Made by a program: the position numbers and the translations under genes
Source of the DNA: Mactra quadrangularis
Lineage: Eukaryota; Mollusca; Bivalvia; Venerida; Mactridae
Direction of reading: 5' to 3'
Length of the DNA stretch: 64,000 nt
Assembly (NCBI GenBank): GCA_025267735.1
Contig: CM046307.1
Location: 50,511,395 to 50,575,394 of the forward strand
Notes under the pieces: model-generated
Databases searched by the model: none
The model's input: the letters and a program-made list of their open reading frames with translations, nothing else
Told to the model about the DNA's origin: nothing
In this document: piece by piece, positions 1 through 12,133 of the stretch
Position numbering within the stretch: position 1 is the stretch's first letter
Layout: each line of letters starts with the position of its first letter

Positions 1-1139
1 TGTTTATTTATTAGTTTAAAGTCGAGTGATTAGACCACAAGATAGGATCAATCGGTTGTAAACAAAACAGTTTTATACGATGTTTTGTATACTAGGCACA
101 TTAACGTCAGATGTGCACGTGTTCCAACCAATTTATTGACTTTTCTTAATTAATAAATAAAAGCTTTAAAGTAAATCACTGAATTAGATAATTACATCAA
201 TCTTTTTTCTTTGGGTTTCTTTTTCCTGAGTCTAGACACAATGGCATGGTTCAATGTTTTTAATTTTTTGTTGTCAAATAAGAGAGAACACATTCTTATG
301 TTCTCAGAGAATTTTATCCTGAACAGAAAACCACAGGAGATAACCAACCATTGGCGATGGCAAAAATAATTTGGCAAATAAGATATTGCCCTGATATGAA
401 TTACTATGGTAGGTACTTTTCAAAATTTTACTCAATTTGGACTAAAAATCAATCTTTTAAGGACGAAGAGTCACATAACATGCTCTGCACACAATACATC
501 TTTATCATGGAGCGGACGGACCCTCATTAAAATTAAACAAAACTAAAGAGGATTGTATGGGTGTTACGTCACATCAGCACTATGCTGGTATTATAGTTTG
601 CGGACGATAAGTAACCGATTGTTATAATCAATACTGTTGTTATAGACAAATACATCAAGGTTGTAAAATTATATTCAATCACTACTTTTATATTCCATTA
701 GCTATTTAAGGCAAGGTCGGATGGTAAAAACACATGTTTATCTCAATCTTGTTTTGTTTTTGATTAATTGCTTATAAACAAAAAGCAAGGTATCGCCCCG
801 TTTACACTAAAATTCCTTATACCACCAAGAAAATGAATGATATTATAAATTGAATTTGTCATTTATTTTTATAGATTGTATGAATAAAGAGAGAAGTATT
901 CAACACCCTTCCAACATTTTCTAACAAATAAAACCTGTATGATGTATTGGTATTACTTGTATAATTGAAAATGATTATAGCATAACATGCAGGGACGTAT
1001 CCAACATTTCTCCCCATGGCATTCAACTAAAAATCTCAAAGTTAGAGTCGGACACAAAAATTATTATTTTGTAGAGGCAATTGGGTATACATGTATTTAC
1101 ACCTTCTGCAGTCTGTCTGTGGAAGCCTGCTTTTGTGTT
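1..1139. other. No gene seen; AT-rich sequence
   Basis: I see no exon with paired splice sites and no recognisable repeat here. The only sizeable open frame (192-377, minus) has no coding features that I can support. Confidence 0.5.
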
Positions 1140-1250
1140 TTATAGTTAATAGGCAAAAGTCAGCAAAGTTAGTGGTTGGATGGGTGACCACAGAGAACTG
1201 AACAGTTTATTACAGGGCTTTAGCATTTACTCAACACCCAAATAAATAGA
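1140..1250 (+). repeat. 5S-rRNA-like retroposon relic
   Basis: Around 1165-1195 the sequence GTTAGTGGTTGGATGGGTGA followed by CCAC resembles the internal control region (box C side) of 5S rRNA. It is followed by a body ending in an ACTCAACACCCAAATAAA-type segment. Positions 7640-7735 carry a related body on the opposite strand. This fits a 5S-derived SINE fragment. It is far too short to be a functional 5S gene. Confidence 0.35.
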
Positions 1251-1413
1251 GATAGCCTTTGTAGTGTAGCTACAACTTTAATTCCGTTTTAATTGTTGTT
1301 TGTTGTACATGTATATAATTTGATCATTCTGATGTTAAATTTCTCCCCCACCCACCCATTTAAACCGCCATTCAAAATAAAACTATCGGCGCGTCCTGGA
1401 ATTTTAGACTTAT

Positions 1414-1546
1414 GGCGAGTTTCCTAAGCTAGCCTTTTGTGCCCCGGTACCCTTTTTACACCTAAAGAAATAGGTAGGTGATATCACATTAAGGGTACCA
1501 GCGGGCAAAGCGCTAGCTAACAATATGCTTTTAAAAGAGACTCGCC
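1414..1546. mobile_element. MITE with GGCGAGTTTC ends, copy 1
   Basis: A 133-bp element begins GGCGAGTTTCCTAAGC and ends in the inverse of that terminus. Its interior is a near palindrome built on CTAGC...GGTACC. The flanks CTTAT (1409-1413) and CTTAT (1547-1551) look like a 5-bp target-site duplication. A second copy lies at 26121-26270. Confidence 0.6.
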
Positions 1547-2449
1547 CTTATTCACATGGGAGTGATTAATAACCACTGTTGTGACTCTACTGGGAGGTTT
1601 AAAACAATGATCAATACACTACATAGTGGTTCACACCTCATACTACGTACATGTATATACTGGTCAGTTGTCATTATTAAATATATCCAACATACATCAT
1701 GTCCGTGTTATAGATCCCTAAAGGGGTTTTAACTAATTATCTGATCACTAAATGTGAGTAAACGTCTGCTCAGGTGACAATTATAATCAATCAAAATGTC
1801 CGAACATTACCAAATATGTGTCTATACATACTTGTCGTATACTTCAATAGAAACAATTAGTATATATAAAATATAATATAAAGTAATTATATTACATGTA
1901 TATTGTATATAAATAATAATACATAAATAATAATGATATATTGATATAGATAATACAAAAATATATACAGAATATTCGCCGACCTTATACTCTTTATTTC
2001 CACCTTTAAAGTGATATACATTATTATAAACATACAAATTATATTAAAATCTTTAAACAAATAAACAGATATTTTAAATAAAAAATGAACAAATAAGCCA
2101 TGTATACATGAATAATATTATGTCAAGGCAGAATGTCACATTTTCAGTTTTGTATGTTATTAGACAGTTAATAATTCATCCTGTTTTAACACAGTGTAAA
2201 TAAATTTGCACAATTGTCTTATATTTAAAGTACTATGTACTGATATGCTATTCAAATAAACAATAAACATTTAAGTTGTTATCACTTATAAAATGTTTCA
2301 TAAAATTTATTTCAAATAAAGTCTATATTAAATTTTCACCAGATAAATTACTCAATAGCCGGCAAAAATTTATAGAAAAAATATCTATGCATCTTCATTA
2401 TAGAATTACAGCCTCATAATTTGAACTTAGCACTACCGTCTTTGCAGTG

Positions 2450-2630
2450 TAAGACCGATATTTATTTCATCAAGTGAGCTTAAACAGGATATTCGTCGAT
2501 ATTCCTTGGTTAAATATCGTTTTTATTTCACAGATAGAGCTCAGAAAAAATATTTCTTTTAAGATTAGCGTAGCCACGACTGAAAATGTCATTTTCTTAG
2601 CTCACGAGTTGAAATAAAAACGATCTTATA
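2450..2630. repeat. Foldback repeat, about 180 bp
   Basis: The left end (TAAGACCGATATTTATTTCA, then a GTGAGCT segment) recurs inverted at about 2599-2629. An additional internal copy of the ATATCGTTTTTATTTCA core lies between them. The structure is that of a small foldback element. Confidence 0.45.
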
Positions 2631-2882
2631 CTATCTACATATACTCTAATATCTATGCCATTCAAACAAATTATGTAAATGTATTTACATGTATATCAAC
2701 TGAAACGTGCATGACCATGATATAAGAAAAATTCCAACCATTTAAAATATATTTTCTAAGATTTAAAATCTTTGAAAATAAGAGCAGTATGAAAAGATGA
2801 AATATTCTCAGATCAGAACTGAATGGACTAGAACGGAACTAAACTTAAATGTAAAGCGCATATCAGTGTAAAATAAAACCAT

Positions 2883-2945
2883 ACAGAACAGAACAGAACA
2901 GAACAAAGCAAGACAGAATAGTAAATTAGAACAGAACAGACCGGA
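2883..2945 (-). repeat. (TTCTG)n pentanucleotide tail
   Basis: Repeated GAACA units on the plus strand are followed by a TTTATTCATC stretch. Read on the minus strand this resembles the 3' end of a LINE (AATAAA then TGTTC repeats). The same arrangement occurs at about 40000-40025. Confidence 0.4.
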
Positions 2946-3082
2946 GTAGAAATTTATTCATCGTTCTATTGAAACCAAAGACAAATATGAAATAAATTAA
3001 ATAAAAATATTATTTCTATATAATAATTATAATATAAACATTTACCTTATCAAATTTACATGAAATAAACAAACAGTCTTAC

Positions 3083-3185
3083 CTGTTCCATCCGTTATAA
3101 TAGTTTTATAAACAGTAGCAGAGTCTGTCCCACTTATATACAATAACAACAATATTAACAGTCCAAAATATCCTTGAATATTCAT
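3083..3185 (-). CDS. Signal-peptide first exon 1, unknown gene
   Basis: This is a candidate first coding exon of an unrecognised secreted or membrane protein. The ATG is at 3185-3183. The 34 codons begin MNIQG, run through a leucine-rich hydrophobic core (residues about 7-17) to a likely signal peptidase site near GTDSA, and end ...IITDGT. The exon closes on one base of a split codon at a good GTAAG donor (phase 1). A second exon of the same design at 6921-7020 also ends ...GT plus a phase-1 G, which supports a real gene family or alternative promoters. No downstream exon is visible between here and position 1, so the body must lie beyond the left edge. Function unknown. Confidence 0.55.
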
Positions 3186-3735
3186 GTCTATAGTTTATAT
3201 TCAATATTATAATTTATGCAAAAACTTGTTTATAAATATTAAATAATTTAATAATATAGTTTTATTTATATTCTTTATTTATATTATTTTAAAACGTCTT
3301 TGATCAGTCAGTGAGCTGATCTCACTACAACTGTCATTCAAAACTAAAACAAACTAGCCAGATGACAAGTAAACTATTTGCATGACTTCACCCTTCATTT
3401 ATCAATGTAGCTTGTCCTACGTAACATTATAGTGAAAACAATTTATGATGTATACATTTGTAACTGTTGTCATATTAATTAATACGTCTACAATATATAA
3501 ATATACAACATAATATATTTATGTAATATAGTATATTATAAACTTTTTGTGTAATATACAGTTGCCCTCCAAAGTACTTGGATTTCTGGGTTTATATTAT
3601 GTAGTTCATTTGTATGTTCACGAGAGCCTATTGGCCTATTGATTAAAAAATATAATCTTTTTCTTTGAAATTTTGAGAAAAACTTACCATGCATACTGCA
3701 AGTATGCTCTAGTAAGACATTAGTAAATTTTATTA

Positions 3736-3899
3736 AACTGTCAGTGGCACAATGCATTAATCCCGATGATTTAAATATTCGCTGCAGTACTTCTGTATTC
3801 ATCATCGATAAAGTATGTACCGATATTTATGTACGGGAATTATCGAACAAAGATCGAGTATTTAAATAAGCGGAGGTAATAAATGCGAAACTGACAGTT
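3736..3899. repeat. Palindromic foldback element (AACTGTCAGT ends)
   Basis: The first about 50 bp (AACTGTCAGTGGCAC through ATTTAAATA) recur inverted at the right end, giving a 164-bp palindrome. A half copy sits at 23565-23612. The element covers a spurious open frame on the minus strand. Confidence 0.5.
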
Positions 3900-5099
3900 A
3901 AATAAATTTTAAAGAAATCTACCAGTCCAATAATTTGCTGATAAAATAATTATTGCTAATTAATAATTATTGCTAATTTTAGAATATTTGCCCAGATGAC
4001 TATGTGCCCTTTTATTTTTTTAGGTAAATGTGACCCAGTTTATTCTAAAAACAGGATTTTGTCAAAGAACTTTTGGAGGGTACTGTTTAAATCAAATATT
4101 TCATATAATAGTATATAATATACTATACAATAAGTTGTAGTCAGTTTGTTTTACGATGTTTATTTAGTTCATAATAATGTATTACAATAAAATATATGTA
4201 CATAATAATTGATATACAATTTATTACTGACAAACGAAGATTTAATTGTTATACCTGTCAAGGAAAAGTCTATTGAGTTTTTTCCCCATAAAGGGGGTTC
4301 AACCAAGAAATTTTGTTAAAGTGGTGGGTGAGCACATTCTTGATCAACGTTTCAAATATTCTGCTCTTTTCCCCATTCGATCTGACAGGGAAGAGACCGG
4401 GGAAATGCTTTCTCCTTGAAAGTGCTTCGATTGTATTTTTACTCAATTGATGTACATTTTTGTGTTTGTCATTCACGAATCAAACTTACAGTCTCGCGAG
4501 TGTTTTTTTTAAAATGGTAATTCATCCCCTTGCATGGGGGGGGGTCTGCTTACCTATGTTTTCCCGGATCGTTCAGAGAAGGGATATTACATATAATGTC
4601 GTGGTTAAAATCAGTTAAACAGTTTACCTATTCGTTGATCATGAAAACTGTTTATATTATCGTCATGTTGCTATAGAATGTAATTATGATTAACATGTAT
4701 AAATAGTTCGCGTAAATCCTGGACCTATAAAATATCTCAATATCTATTGGATGGAAACAAATTATATTTTGTATGTGTTTGTAACTAGCGTTTCCTTCAA
4801 AAAGTCAGAATTTTTCTTCAATTACATAACAAACCTACATGTACATGAAATTCAAATTTTGAACGGGGTTTTCGATTGTTTTTTAATTTTCAAAATCTTA
4901 CGAACCAAAGAACCGCTCTTTTCAATTCTTGTGACCTTTTTTGGCAATTTCTTAATCGATATACAAGGGGGTTTTCTCCAACGTTTTTAGCGAAAATTTA
5001 GCATTTGTCCAATAGAATGAGATTTTATAAATAGATTTTGGGTATTCCGAAAGTCAGTTTAGACAGCTATGCCGAAAAATCTGATTCCTAGAAGGTAAT

Positions 5100-5475
5100 T
5101 TAGAAAAAGACTGTGTGCAAAATCTAATCAAAATCGTTTGTTTTATAGATACGTTTTAGGGGTTCAGGGGTCCAGGGGTCCAGGGGTCCAGGTTTAACGC
5201 AAACTACCTTACGTTCCCCTCGCAGCTCAGTGAATATACTATATTCACACACTGCCTTATTGAGTGTCGAATTATGATATTGACTTTTTCTATGATTTTT
5301 TAGAGACCAATGAAAGTTTACCAAATTATATTCTAATTTCACCGAAAAACTTTATACGCATTTTCATTGGTTCAAATGATCAGTTGACTAAAATAATTAT
5401 CAATAGACGGGAAAAAACGCCATATTTGGATTGTTCATACTAGTGACGAATGCAACCGCTTTTGAAGTAATAAAT
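5100..5475 (-). repeat. Dispersed repeat, copy 1, with 10-bp minisatellite
   Basis: Read on the minus strand, this segment shares blocks with 51590-51760 and with 52495-52540. Examples are GGTTGCATTCGTCA, TTTGGTAAACTTTCATTGG and TTCACTGAGCTGCGAGGGG. At 5163-5192 it contains tandem units of GGGGTCCA. An open frame across it is not a gene. Confidence 0.45.
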
Positions 5476-6505
5476 AGCGTGTCTTTACTTTGTATTAAGT
5501 TGAATATGCTCTATGTTTACAGTCAAAGATCACAGATACACGTGTTAAAAGATCAATGTTAACTTTCTTTTTGGTTAATTTTCCATCATTTTACTTATGC
5601 AAAACTGTCTAACATCTTTGCATATCATCGAGACATTTTGAAATTATAGGCATTGATAATTTTTGCATTTTAGTAGTCGATGTATTTTAAAAACCACGTG
5701 ACCGTCATGCGATTAAAACGTGTTAGTGTCTCTGTCTAAAAATAGAAGTATCGGTTTGCAGTTTTTTGGCAGAGTGTAGAAAGTGAACGAGTGAAACTTT
5801 CATCCGATGCAAAGGAGTGTAAAACTACCTATATATTATTGTCATTTGGCTATATAATGTAATTGTAGTCAAAATGTATAGTTAAATAGTTTGTAAACAT
5901 TATAATCTGTCATCATTATAACCATGTAATTACTCACCATATTATATTTGTAAACCTCATTAAGTTTTTTATTTGTTTTATCTTATTATAAGAATGTCGA
6001 TGACTGTTTTGTCCTAAATGTCTAACAACCATGAACCATATAATGTATAACGATTAGACAATAGTTTTCTCTTATATAAATCTTATATATTTAATGTTTT
6101 ACGAATGAATGGAAAACTTACAAGAACATGGTGAACATTTGAAAATTGAAGCATATATTTTTGAAATGGAAGATACAGATTGTATGTAAAATATAAAATG
6201 TAATTTAACCCCCCCCCCCTAAAACTGGATTGTACATTTTGTTACTAACTTTATTAACAATGTAAGTCATATATACAAAATGTAATATGTAATAAATTAA
6301 AGGCATATTGCAAGACTAGCTTTCCTGATGTTCATTAACTAATACGACTAAGTTTAAGATTCGAGCAAAGCTGTTATTGTTCAATACAAATTGTTTTATT
6401 TCTGAAAACAGGATTGTCAAAATTCGCAGGAAAATTCTTTCGAGATACAAAATGGTACGATATTTTTTTCTCTTTATTCAGGTTACAATCAGGTCTACGC
6501 CAAGT

Positions 6506-6583
6506 CATTCTCATACCCAGAGGCTATCAATATTCACGATAGCGTTAGATTAAAAATCTTGATAACCTCTGGGTATGAGAATG
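6506..6583. mobile_element. 78-bp MITE with 9-bp target duplication
   Basis: Inverted termini beginning CATTCTCATACCCAGAG flank a short loop. The direct repeat ACGCCAAGT lies immediately on both sides (6497-6505 and 6584-6592). A diverged member of the family is at 53240-53318. Confidence 0.7.
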
Positions 6584-6920
6584 ACGCCAAGTATGCATGT
6601 ATCTCATATAATCTCTAATATAGTATTCCACATAAAAGAATACCAGCGAACTGATTTTAATCGTTAAACACTGATAGATCTACTCTGTGTTGAAACGGTT
6701 TTCATTTTTTGCTTACTGCCCTAGCGCCCAATAACAGTATGGTGTTTTTTTTATAAATATGATAGTTCTTGTATCTTTAACCTTTTGACAGATATTTGAT
6801 AGATTTTGAAAAGAACACCAATGCGCTCTTACTGCCCAAACCCTTGTTAAATAATATACATTTTAAAACAAAATTATTTCTTGCAAACAATGACACTTTA
6901 AATAAATAATGTTATTTTAC

Positions 6921-7020
6921 CTGTTCCTTCTCTCCTAATTGTTTTAATAACTTCCACACTTTGTCCATTAACTGCCCACAATGTTAATTGCAGTATCAAA
7001 ATTATACCGTATAATTTCAT
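6921..7020 (-). CDS. Signal-peptide first exon 2, unknown gene
   Basis: This is a second candidate first exon with the same layout as the one at 3083-3185. The ATG is at 7020-7018. The 33 codons begin MKLYG, have a hydrophobic core IILILQLTLW, a probable cleavage site after AVNG, and end ...RREGT. A phase-1 G is followed by a GTAAAA donor. The codons around the donor (GGA ACA G) match those of the other exon. It is either a tandem paralogue or an alternative first exon of the same gene. I could not find partner exons between 6920 and 3186. Function unknown. Confidence 0.5.
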
Positions 7021-7639
7021 TTTAATATTTTAATAGTACGAAAACCGTAACATAAGTGTAGAAGAATGAAAATGTCTTTAACGTTAAATATTGAACCGTG
7101 TATTGTCAGCCAAATGATTCAATTCTTATACTAGGTGAATAATGAATTGTCACCTTAGTCATCCAGCAATTGATGAAGTAATTTATTATGTGTATAAATT
7201 ACAAATTGACTAACATTAGATCTACCATCAGTTTACATAATGTGGGTTAAATTACTTACCTTACACAAAAAAGGGTTTTCTCCTTCACTATTTAGTTGTG
7301 TTTGTTTCATGTTCATTTTCCAATCTTCAGAGACAAATAAAGCGGGACAAAATGTGAAGCAACAGTTCTAAACCCCTAACCTCAGTACATCACTTACACC
7401 TCTACCCCCATAACTACTTAAAATACCTTTAAAGGATTTCGTCCGAATTACAAGCAGCTTTCTATATTTGCACATACATGTATTTCATAAATATGACGCA
7501 CTACAGGGCAGTTTTGCCCATGATTCCATTTTCGACCGCCAAATGAGAAAAGTTAAGTTTCCACAAAAAATAATAGATACCAGTAACTGATATGCCAAAG
7601 GATGTATTTGTAAACGCATATGAATAATACATTTGACGT

Positions 7640-7985
7640 ATACCAGTGTCTTTTTCGGGGCATTTCATTTGGTTGGTGAGTATTACTCAAGCCCTGTAAT
7701 AATGTATCTGTTCTGTTCTGTTCATGATACATCATAATAGCATGCTCTACAAGATAATGTACAAGCTGTATGGAATCTGAAATAAGACACTCAACTGGAT
7801 CTTCAACTATTCACTATAATGTCAATTTTCCTCCATTAATAAGGTATATGAAGAAGTTTCCGGCCTTGTGGAAGGGTAAGTGAGTACTGGTTATAGACAA
7901 GGAAAGCTAAGTTAGGTGCTCTCGCCGCCGTAAAATAACCTAAAAATCTGTGTTGACACGGCGTTAAACCCAGTATAAATCAACT
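7640..7985. repeat. Repeat relics: 5S-like body and SINE-C tail
   Basis: Positions 7640-7735 (minus) match the repeat body seen at 1190-1250 and carry TGTTC units. Positions 7805-7985 (plus) are a 5'-truncated SINE family C copy containing TTTCCGGCCTTGTGGAAGGG and the terminal ACGGCGTTAAACCCA. Confidence 0.55.
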
Positions 7986-8589
7986 GGATAAAACATCATT
8001 GAGAAATGGCGGTGTTTGTTGTAAGGTGGTCGTGCTTCCATATCACCTGTAAAACGAGAAGTTTCTCTGCAAATTCGAAGAAATAAGATAATGAATTTGC
8101 AAACATCAATCCTTAAGAGTTCGAGCAAAGTATTTTACATGTCATAATACTTGTGGTAAGGCAACCACAAAGCTAATTTCAAGCAGCCTTAACTGTCTTT
8201 TTTGCAAACAAATTTTGTTTTTACATTTATAATGTTAAGTTTACACAATCGATCACCTCTGGACTGTTTGACAAGATGGATTCACTCATGTTTTACTACC
8301 AGAGACTAAGATGCGTATTGCAATGGCATAGTGCAATAAGGGGATGAGCGTAAAATGCTACCTTTTCAATAATCAAGATAAATTGTCCACAAATTTCCTA
8401 TTTTAATACTTTGAAATAAAACTTGGCATACTTGTAAACGATGAAGTAAATGGACAGACGTACTACTTATCCACTTTTGGTACTATGTCATTAGATATTT
8501 ATAAACTAAAAAATCGTGTGTTATTTCACATGTAAAGTACCAAATTCACTACACAAAACTGCAAAACCTGTTTAACAAAACTAAAAACA

Positions 8590-8845
8590 GGGCCGAAATC
8601 TGTTATAGGGCCATAAACACTTATTGTTCTTGGTCCAATAACAAATTTCTGCGCTCTGATTGGTTGATAAAACAGGGCCAATATCAAAAGCTGGTCTGTA
8701 AGTAGTTATTTAATAAATTTGACATTCTATAAGTGATTGATATAGGCCCTGTTATTTTTCCTTGGGACAGTCATATTGGCTATTGGCCTTCGGTCTCGAG
8801 TCAATACGACAACCCTCGGAAAAAATACCAGGGCTTATACCAAAC
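8590..8845 (+). repeat. Interspersed repeat family E, copy 1
   Basis: This copy starts GGGCCGAAATCTGTTATAGG, includes CTGATTGGTTGATAAAACAG and ends near a TTGGCCTTCGG...CCTCGGAAAAAATA block. The same blocks occur in order at 13564-13745. Confidence 0.55.
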
Positions 8846-9801
8846 TTATCTAATAACACATAACACATAACACTTCTTAATAATGAACATATTTTATAAA
8901 ACGTTAGAGATGCACACTCAACACCTATTTGAACTAAAACAAACGATTTATCTACAAATTAAGCACACTACAAACCAAAATCACAATTGAATGTCTTTTT
9001 TGTATTTCAAAGGTGTTGCAAATTGTCAAAATCGTTTTGCAGTGCTGTCAGTGCTTTGATTATAAAGCAAATACGATTTTGGTATTTTATGTACCAGATG
9101 AATGAATTTGAACAGTTACACAGAGATGAAAGGATTGAATTTATTTGTGTTGACTCATCTAAGGTAGATATATTGTCTAAGACTGTATAAAATACCGTTT
9201 TACAGTATGTTTATTAGGGAATCATGCAATGTTTCAAGGAGTGAAACATTTAATTGTTGTTCATGGCGATCCATCATTAAAACAGTGTTATAAGAATAGG
9301 TATACATCAATCAAACAACTTGTATTTCATTGCTATAGAAAGATCTATGTATTCTAAGTGAAGACAGATTGTTGGTCGAACATATCATTTGATCTCGCTG
9401 GCCTACTGACTAGAGCACTGTAATTGAACCTCAAAAAGTAGTTTTTAAGGGAGGGTACCGGATTTTACAAAATGTACCAATTAATCTTGAAAGGTTTTGA
9501 AAAAATGTGCTAATTCAACTACAATATGTACCTTATTTGACTAAGAACAAGGATGAACCAACATAGTTTATTGTGGGACACTTGTTTGTTTGCAAGGAAT
9601 AGTGATATAGGGGAGATTAAATGATTTGATACAATGTAATTATGTTCTATCCGAAATCTGACTTTTACATGTTGACTTATTTAATATAGAACACTCATTT
9701 TTCCAAGAGGTCAAATTCACTGATATAAATATGTTTTTTTAACAAAATGCTGAAACAAAATACTTTCACCAGCTTTAGCATATGATAATGTTGTGTTCGC
9801 A

Positions 9802-10040
9802 TCATGTTTTTGGCCACTTTTATATGATCATGTTTTTTGTCACTTTTATATGATCATGTATTTTGTCACTTTTATATGATCATGTATTTTGTCACTTTTA
9901 TATGATCATGTATTTTGTCACTTTTATATGATCATGTATTTTGTCACTTTTATATGATCATGTATTTTGTCACTTTTATATGATCATGTATTTTGTCACT
10001 TTTATATGATCATGTATTTTGTCACTTTTATATGATCATG
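9802..10040 (+). repeat. 26-bp minisatellite, about 9 copies
   Basis: Nine head-to-tail units contain TTTTGTCACTTTTATATGAT followed by CATGTA. The period of 26 bp is exact when measured from the GATCATG core. Only the first units differ visibly. Confidence 0.9.
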
Positions 10041-10364
10041 TTCTGGTTACTCCCTTTCCTCCTCTTTTCAAACCACTTTTTCACGTTTAAAGAAATAATC
10101 ATACTCAATTACAACTATCACAAGTTCATTCATAACTTCACTTAAATCAATACAGCGAGGTCACGATCATGATACTATTATAAATCAATAGTAAGTAAGA
10201 TCTATAATCAATCTAGGAAACGTGGGTTCAATTCCCAAGTTGGGCTTACATACCTACTTATACGTTGTCATGGCATACTTTAAAAAGCAACTTTCCATCA
10301 TGTTGCTTTTTCTAGAGTCATCCATTAGCTTGGTTGGGTTTCAGTTTAGTTAGGGTATAGCCAC

Positions 10365-10595
10365 GGCCGTGGCGTAGTGGTTAGCATGTCTGTCTTCGAA
10401 TCCAGAGATCGCGGGTTCGAGCCCGGTCGCGGTAGGTCATACCCTATACATGAGTTGTCGGCCTCGTGGACGGTAAGTTAGTACTGGTGATAGAAAAGTG
10501 TCCAGGAAACCTATAGTAGGAAGAGCTGACCGTCGTATGCATGACCTAAATATGTGTTAAATACGACGTTAATATAAAAATAAACCAGGGTATGC
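10365..10595 (+). mobile_element. tRNA-derived SINE, family C tail with a different head
   Basis: A tRNA-like head has an A box GTGGCGTAGTGGTTAGC and a B box GCGGGTTCGAGCCC. It is followed by the family C body (GGCCTCGTGGACGGTAAGT...CCAGGAAA) and a 3' end TACGACGTTAATA. The head differs from that of the copy at 43235. It is not a functional tRNA gene because it continues into SINE body sequence. Confidence 0.7.
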
Positions 10596-10681
10596 TTCGT
10601 TCTGGTAATTATAATAGAATCTTGAATCACTAAAAATATGACTAAAAATTGTTTGCGGTATAATGAACACTTTTGTTTATT

Positions 10682-10960
10682 TGATTGGGTTTAATGCCTA
10701 ACAATATATTGTATGGGTCATACAATGGTGGTCAGTCAACTTAATCACCGGTCCTGAAAATGCTAAATCTCAGAATCTAACTAATAACCAGTTACTAGGC
10801 GCATACTTCCACCAGTGACTGACAACTGCTCTACATGATTTAGAATTAGTAGTAGGAGGGAGAATGGCCATTTAAATTGTTTCATGACTTAACTAAACAG
10901 ATGTATTATCTGCTCGATAATCGAACTTACGATTCCTTGAACAGTAGAAGTGTGAGCTAC
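10682..10960 (-). mobile_element. SINE family A, degenerate
   Basis: This reverse-oriented copy carries GTCAGTCAAC, CAGTGACTGACAACTGC and GGAGGGAGAATGGCC in the family order. The tRNA-like head is badly eroded. Confidence 0.65.
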
Positions 10961-12133
10961 CAATTGAAACAGTACAATTGTACGTGGTTTAACCAACGCA
11001 GTATTGAATGTACTAAATTACTGAATACATGATGTTACATTATATTTATACTATGTAAAGTTCATCAATTCGTAGTTACAACAATTAACCTTTATTTATG
11101 AAGATAGATTTACTTACATTCTTGATATATTCTCAACAACTTTTCGAACTCTATATTTTAACAAACAAGATGAAAAAAATGCCAAAAGTACGATTTTTCA
11201 TGCTTACACATCATTTCTATCATAATTACACCAAAAAACGAACTTTTTCCATTTTTCACCATTATGCGCTACGGCTATTTCAAGATACTCTAATTTCATT
11301 ACTAATTATTATTTAGATATGCAACTTGTCCAAGTTATTTCCTGGGTGAATGTCTTTCAGAAAAACCAAGTTGAGCCCGATCCCAGTTACCATGGCAACG
11401 CTGGTGCAATTTCGCTCTTTTTCCACCCCACATTTGAATTTCAAACAGTAATACTTTCCGAAATTGAGATCTAAAGTGTCCAGCAACAAAGGGGGACACA
11501 TCCCCTTCGAAACCCCCCTGAGGTGTAAAAAAAGTATTTTTAATATATTAGTGCATCATAGAAAAATAACCCGAAAATTAAGCGTGGAGTAAGAAAAGTT
11601 GTTTGTATATTTGTATATACGAAAGCTATGTGAGATCACACACTGTCTGGTCATTGCCTCATTGGCTTATATGTAATAATGTTCAATTTAAACATAAGGC
11701 ATGACGCCCAACAGTTTAATATATCAACATTCGTATAACTTGATTTTGATCGTAAATATTGCTTATAAATAAAAATAAATGTCATGAATATTTAAAACAT
11801 AAACTTTGTAAATTTTATTCAACATTTTATCATATCAATTATTACAGTTTATTTGATACTCTCAGCACATGTTAATGTGTGAAATGAGGTTATAAACCAA
11901 TACATGTAATACATATATAATGTAGCATATCAAAGTATTTTTCAAAACCATGTTCGACTAACCAAGTCTGTAATTAAAGCATTTATTTGGAGTGTTAACA
12001 ACTGAATTCCATTTTTGCAAATCTAACTATATATGCAGCGATTTTTAAATATCGGAGAAATAACAAGTTCAAACGGAGTTAAAAACAGATTCAGTGACCG
12101 TGTAATTATTAAAGTTGTGACAGGTTAATAAAA
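10961..12133. other. No gene supported; possible repeat remnants
   Basis: A 72-codon plus-strand frame at 11098-11316 and a 62-codon minus-strand frame at 11313-11501 lack paired splice sites or domains. The block near 11370-11520 (ATGGCAACG, GGGGGACACATCC) resembles eroded DNA-transposon sequence. Confidence 0.4.

Noticed and set aside
1822..2037. Minus-strand hydrophobic frame that could be a transmembrane exon after the signal-peptide exon at 3083-3185
   Set aside because: The hydrophobicity follows from extreme AT-richness; the acceptor (TTTAAAG) is poor and the hydrophobic run is far longer than one helix.
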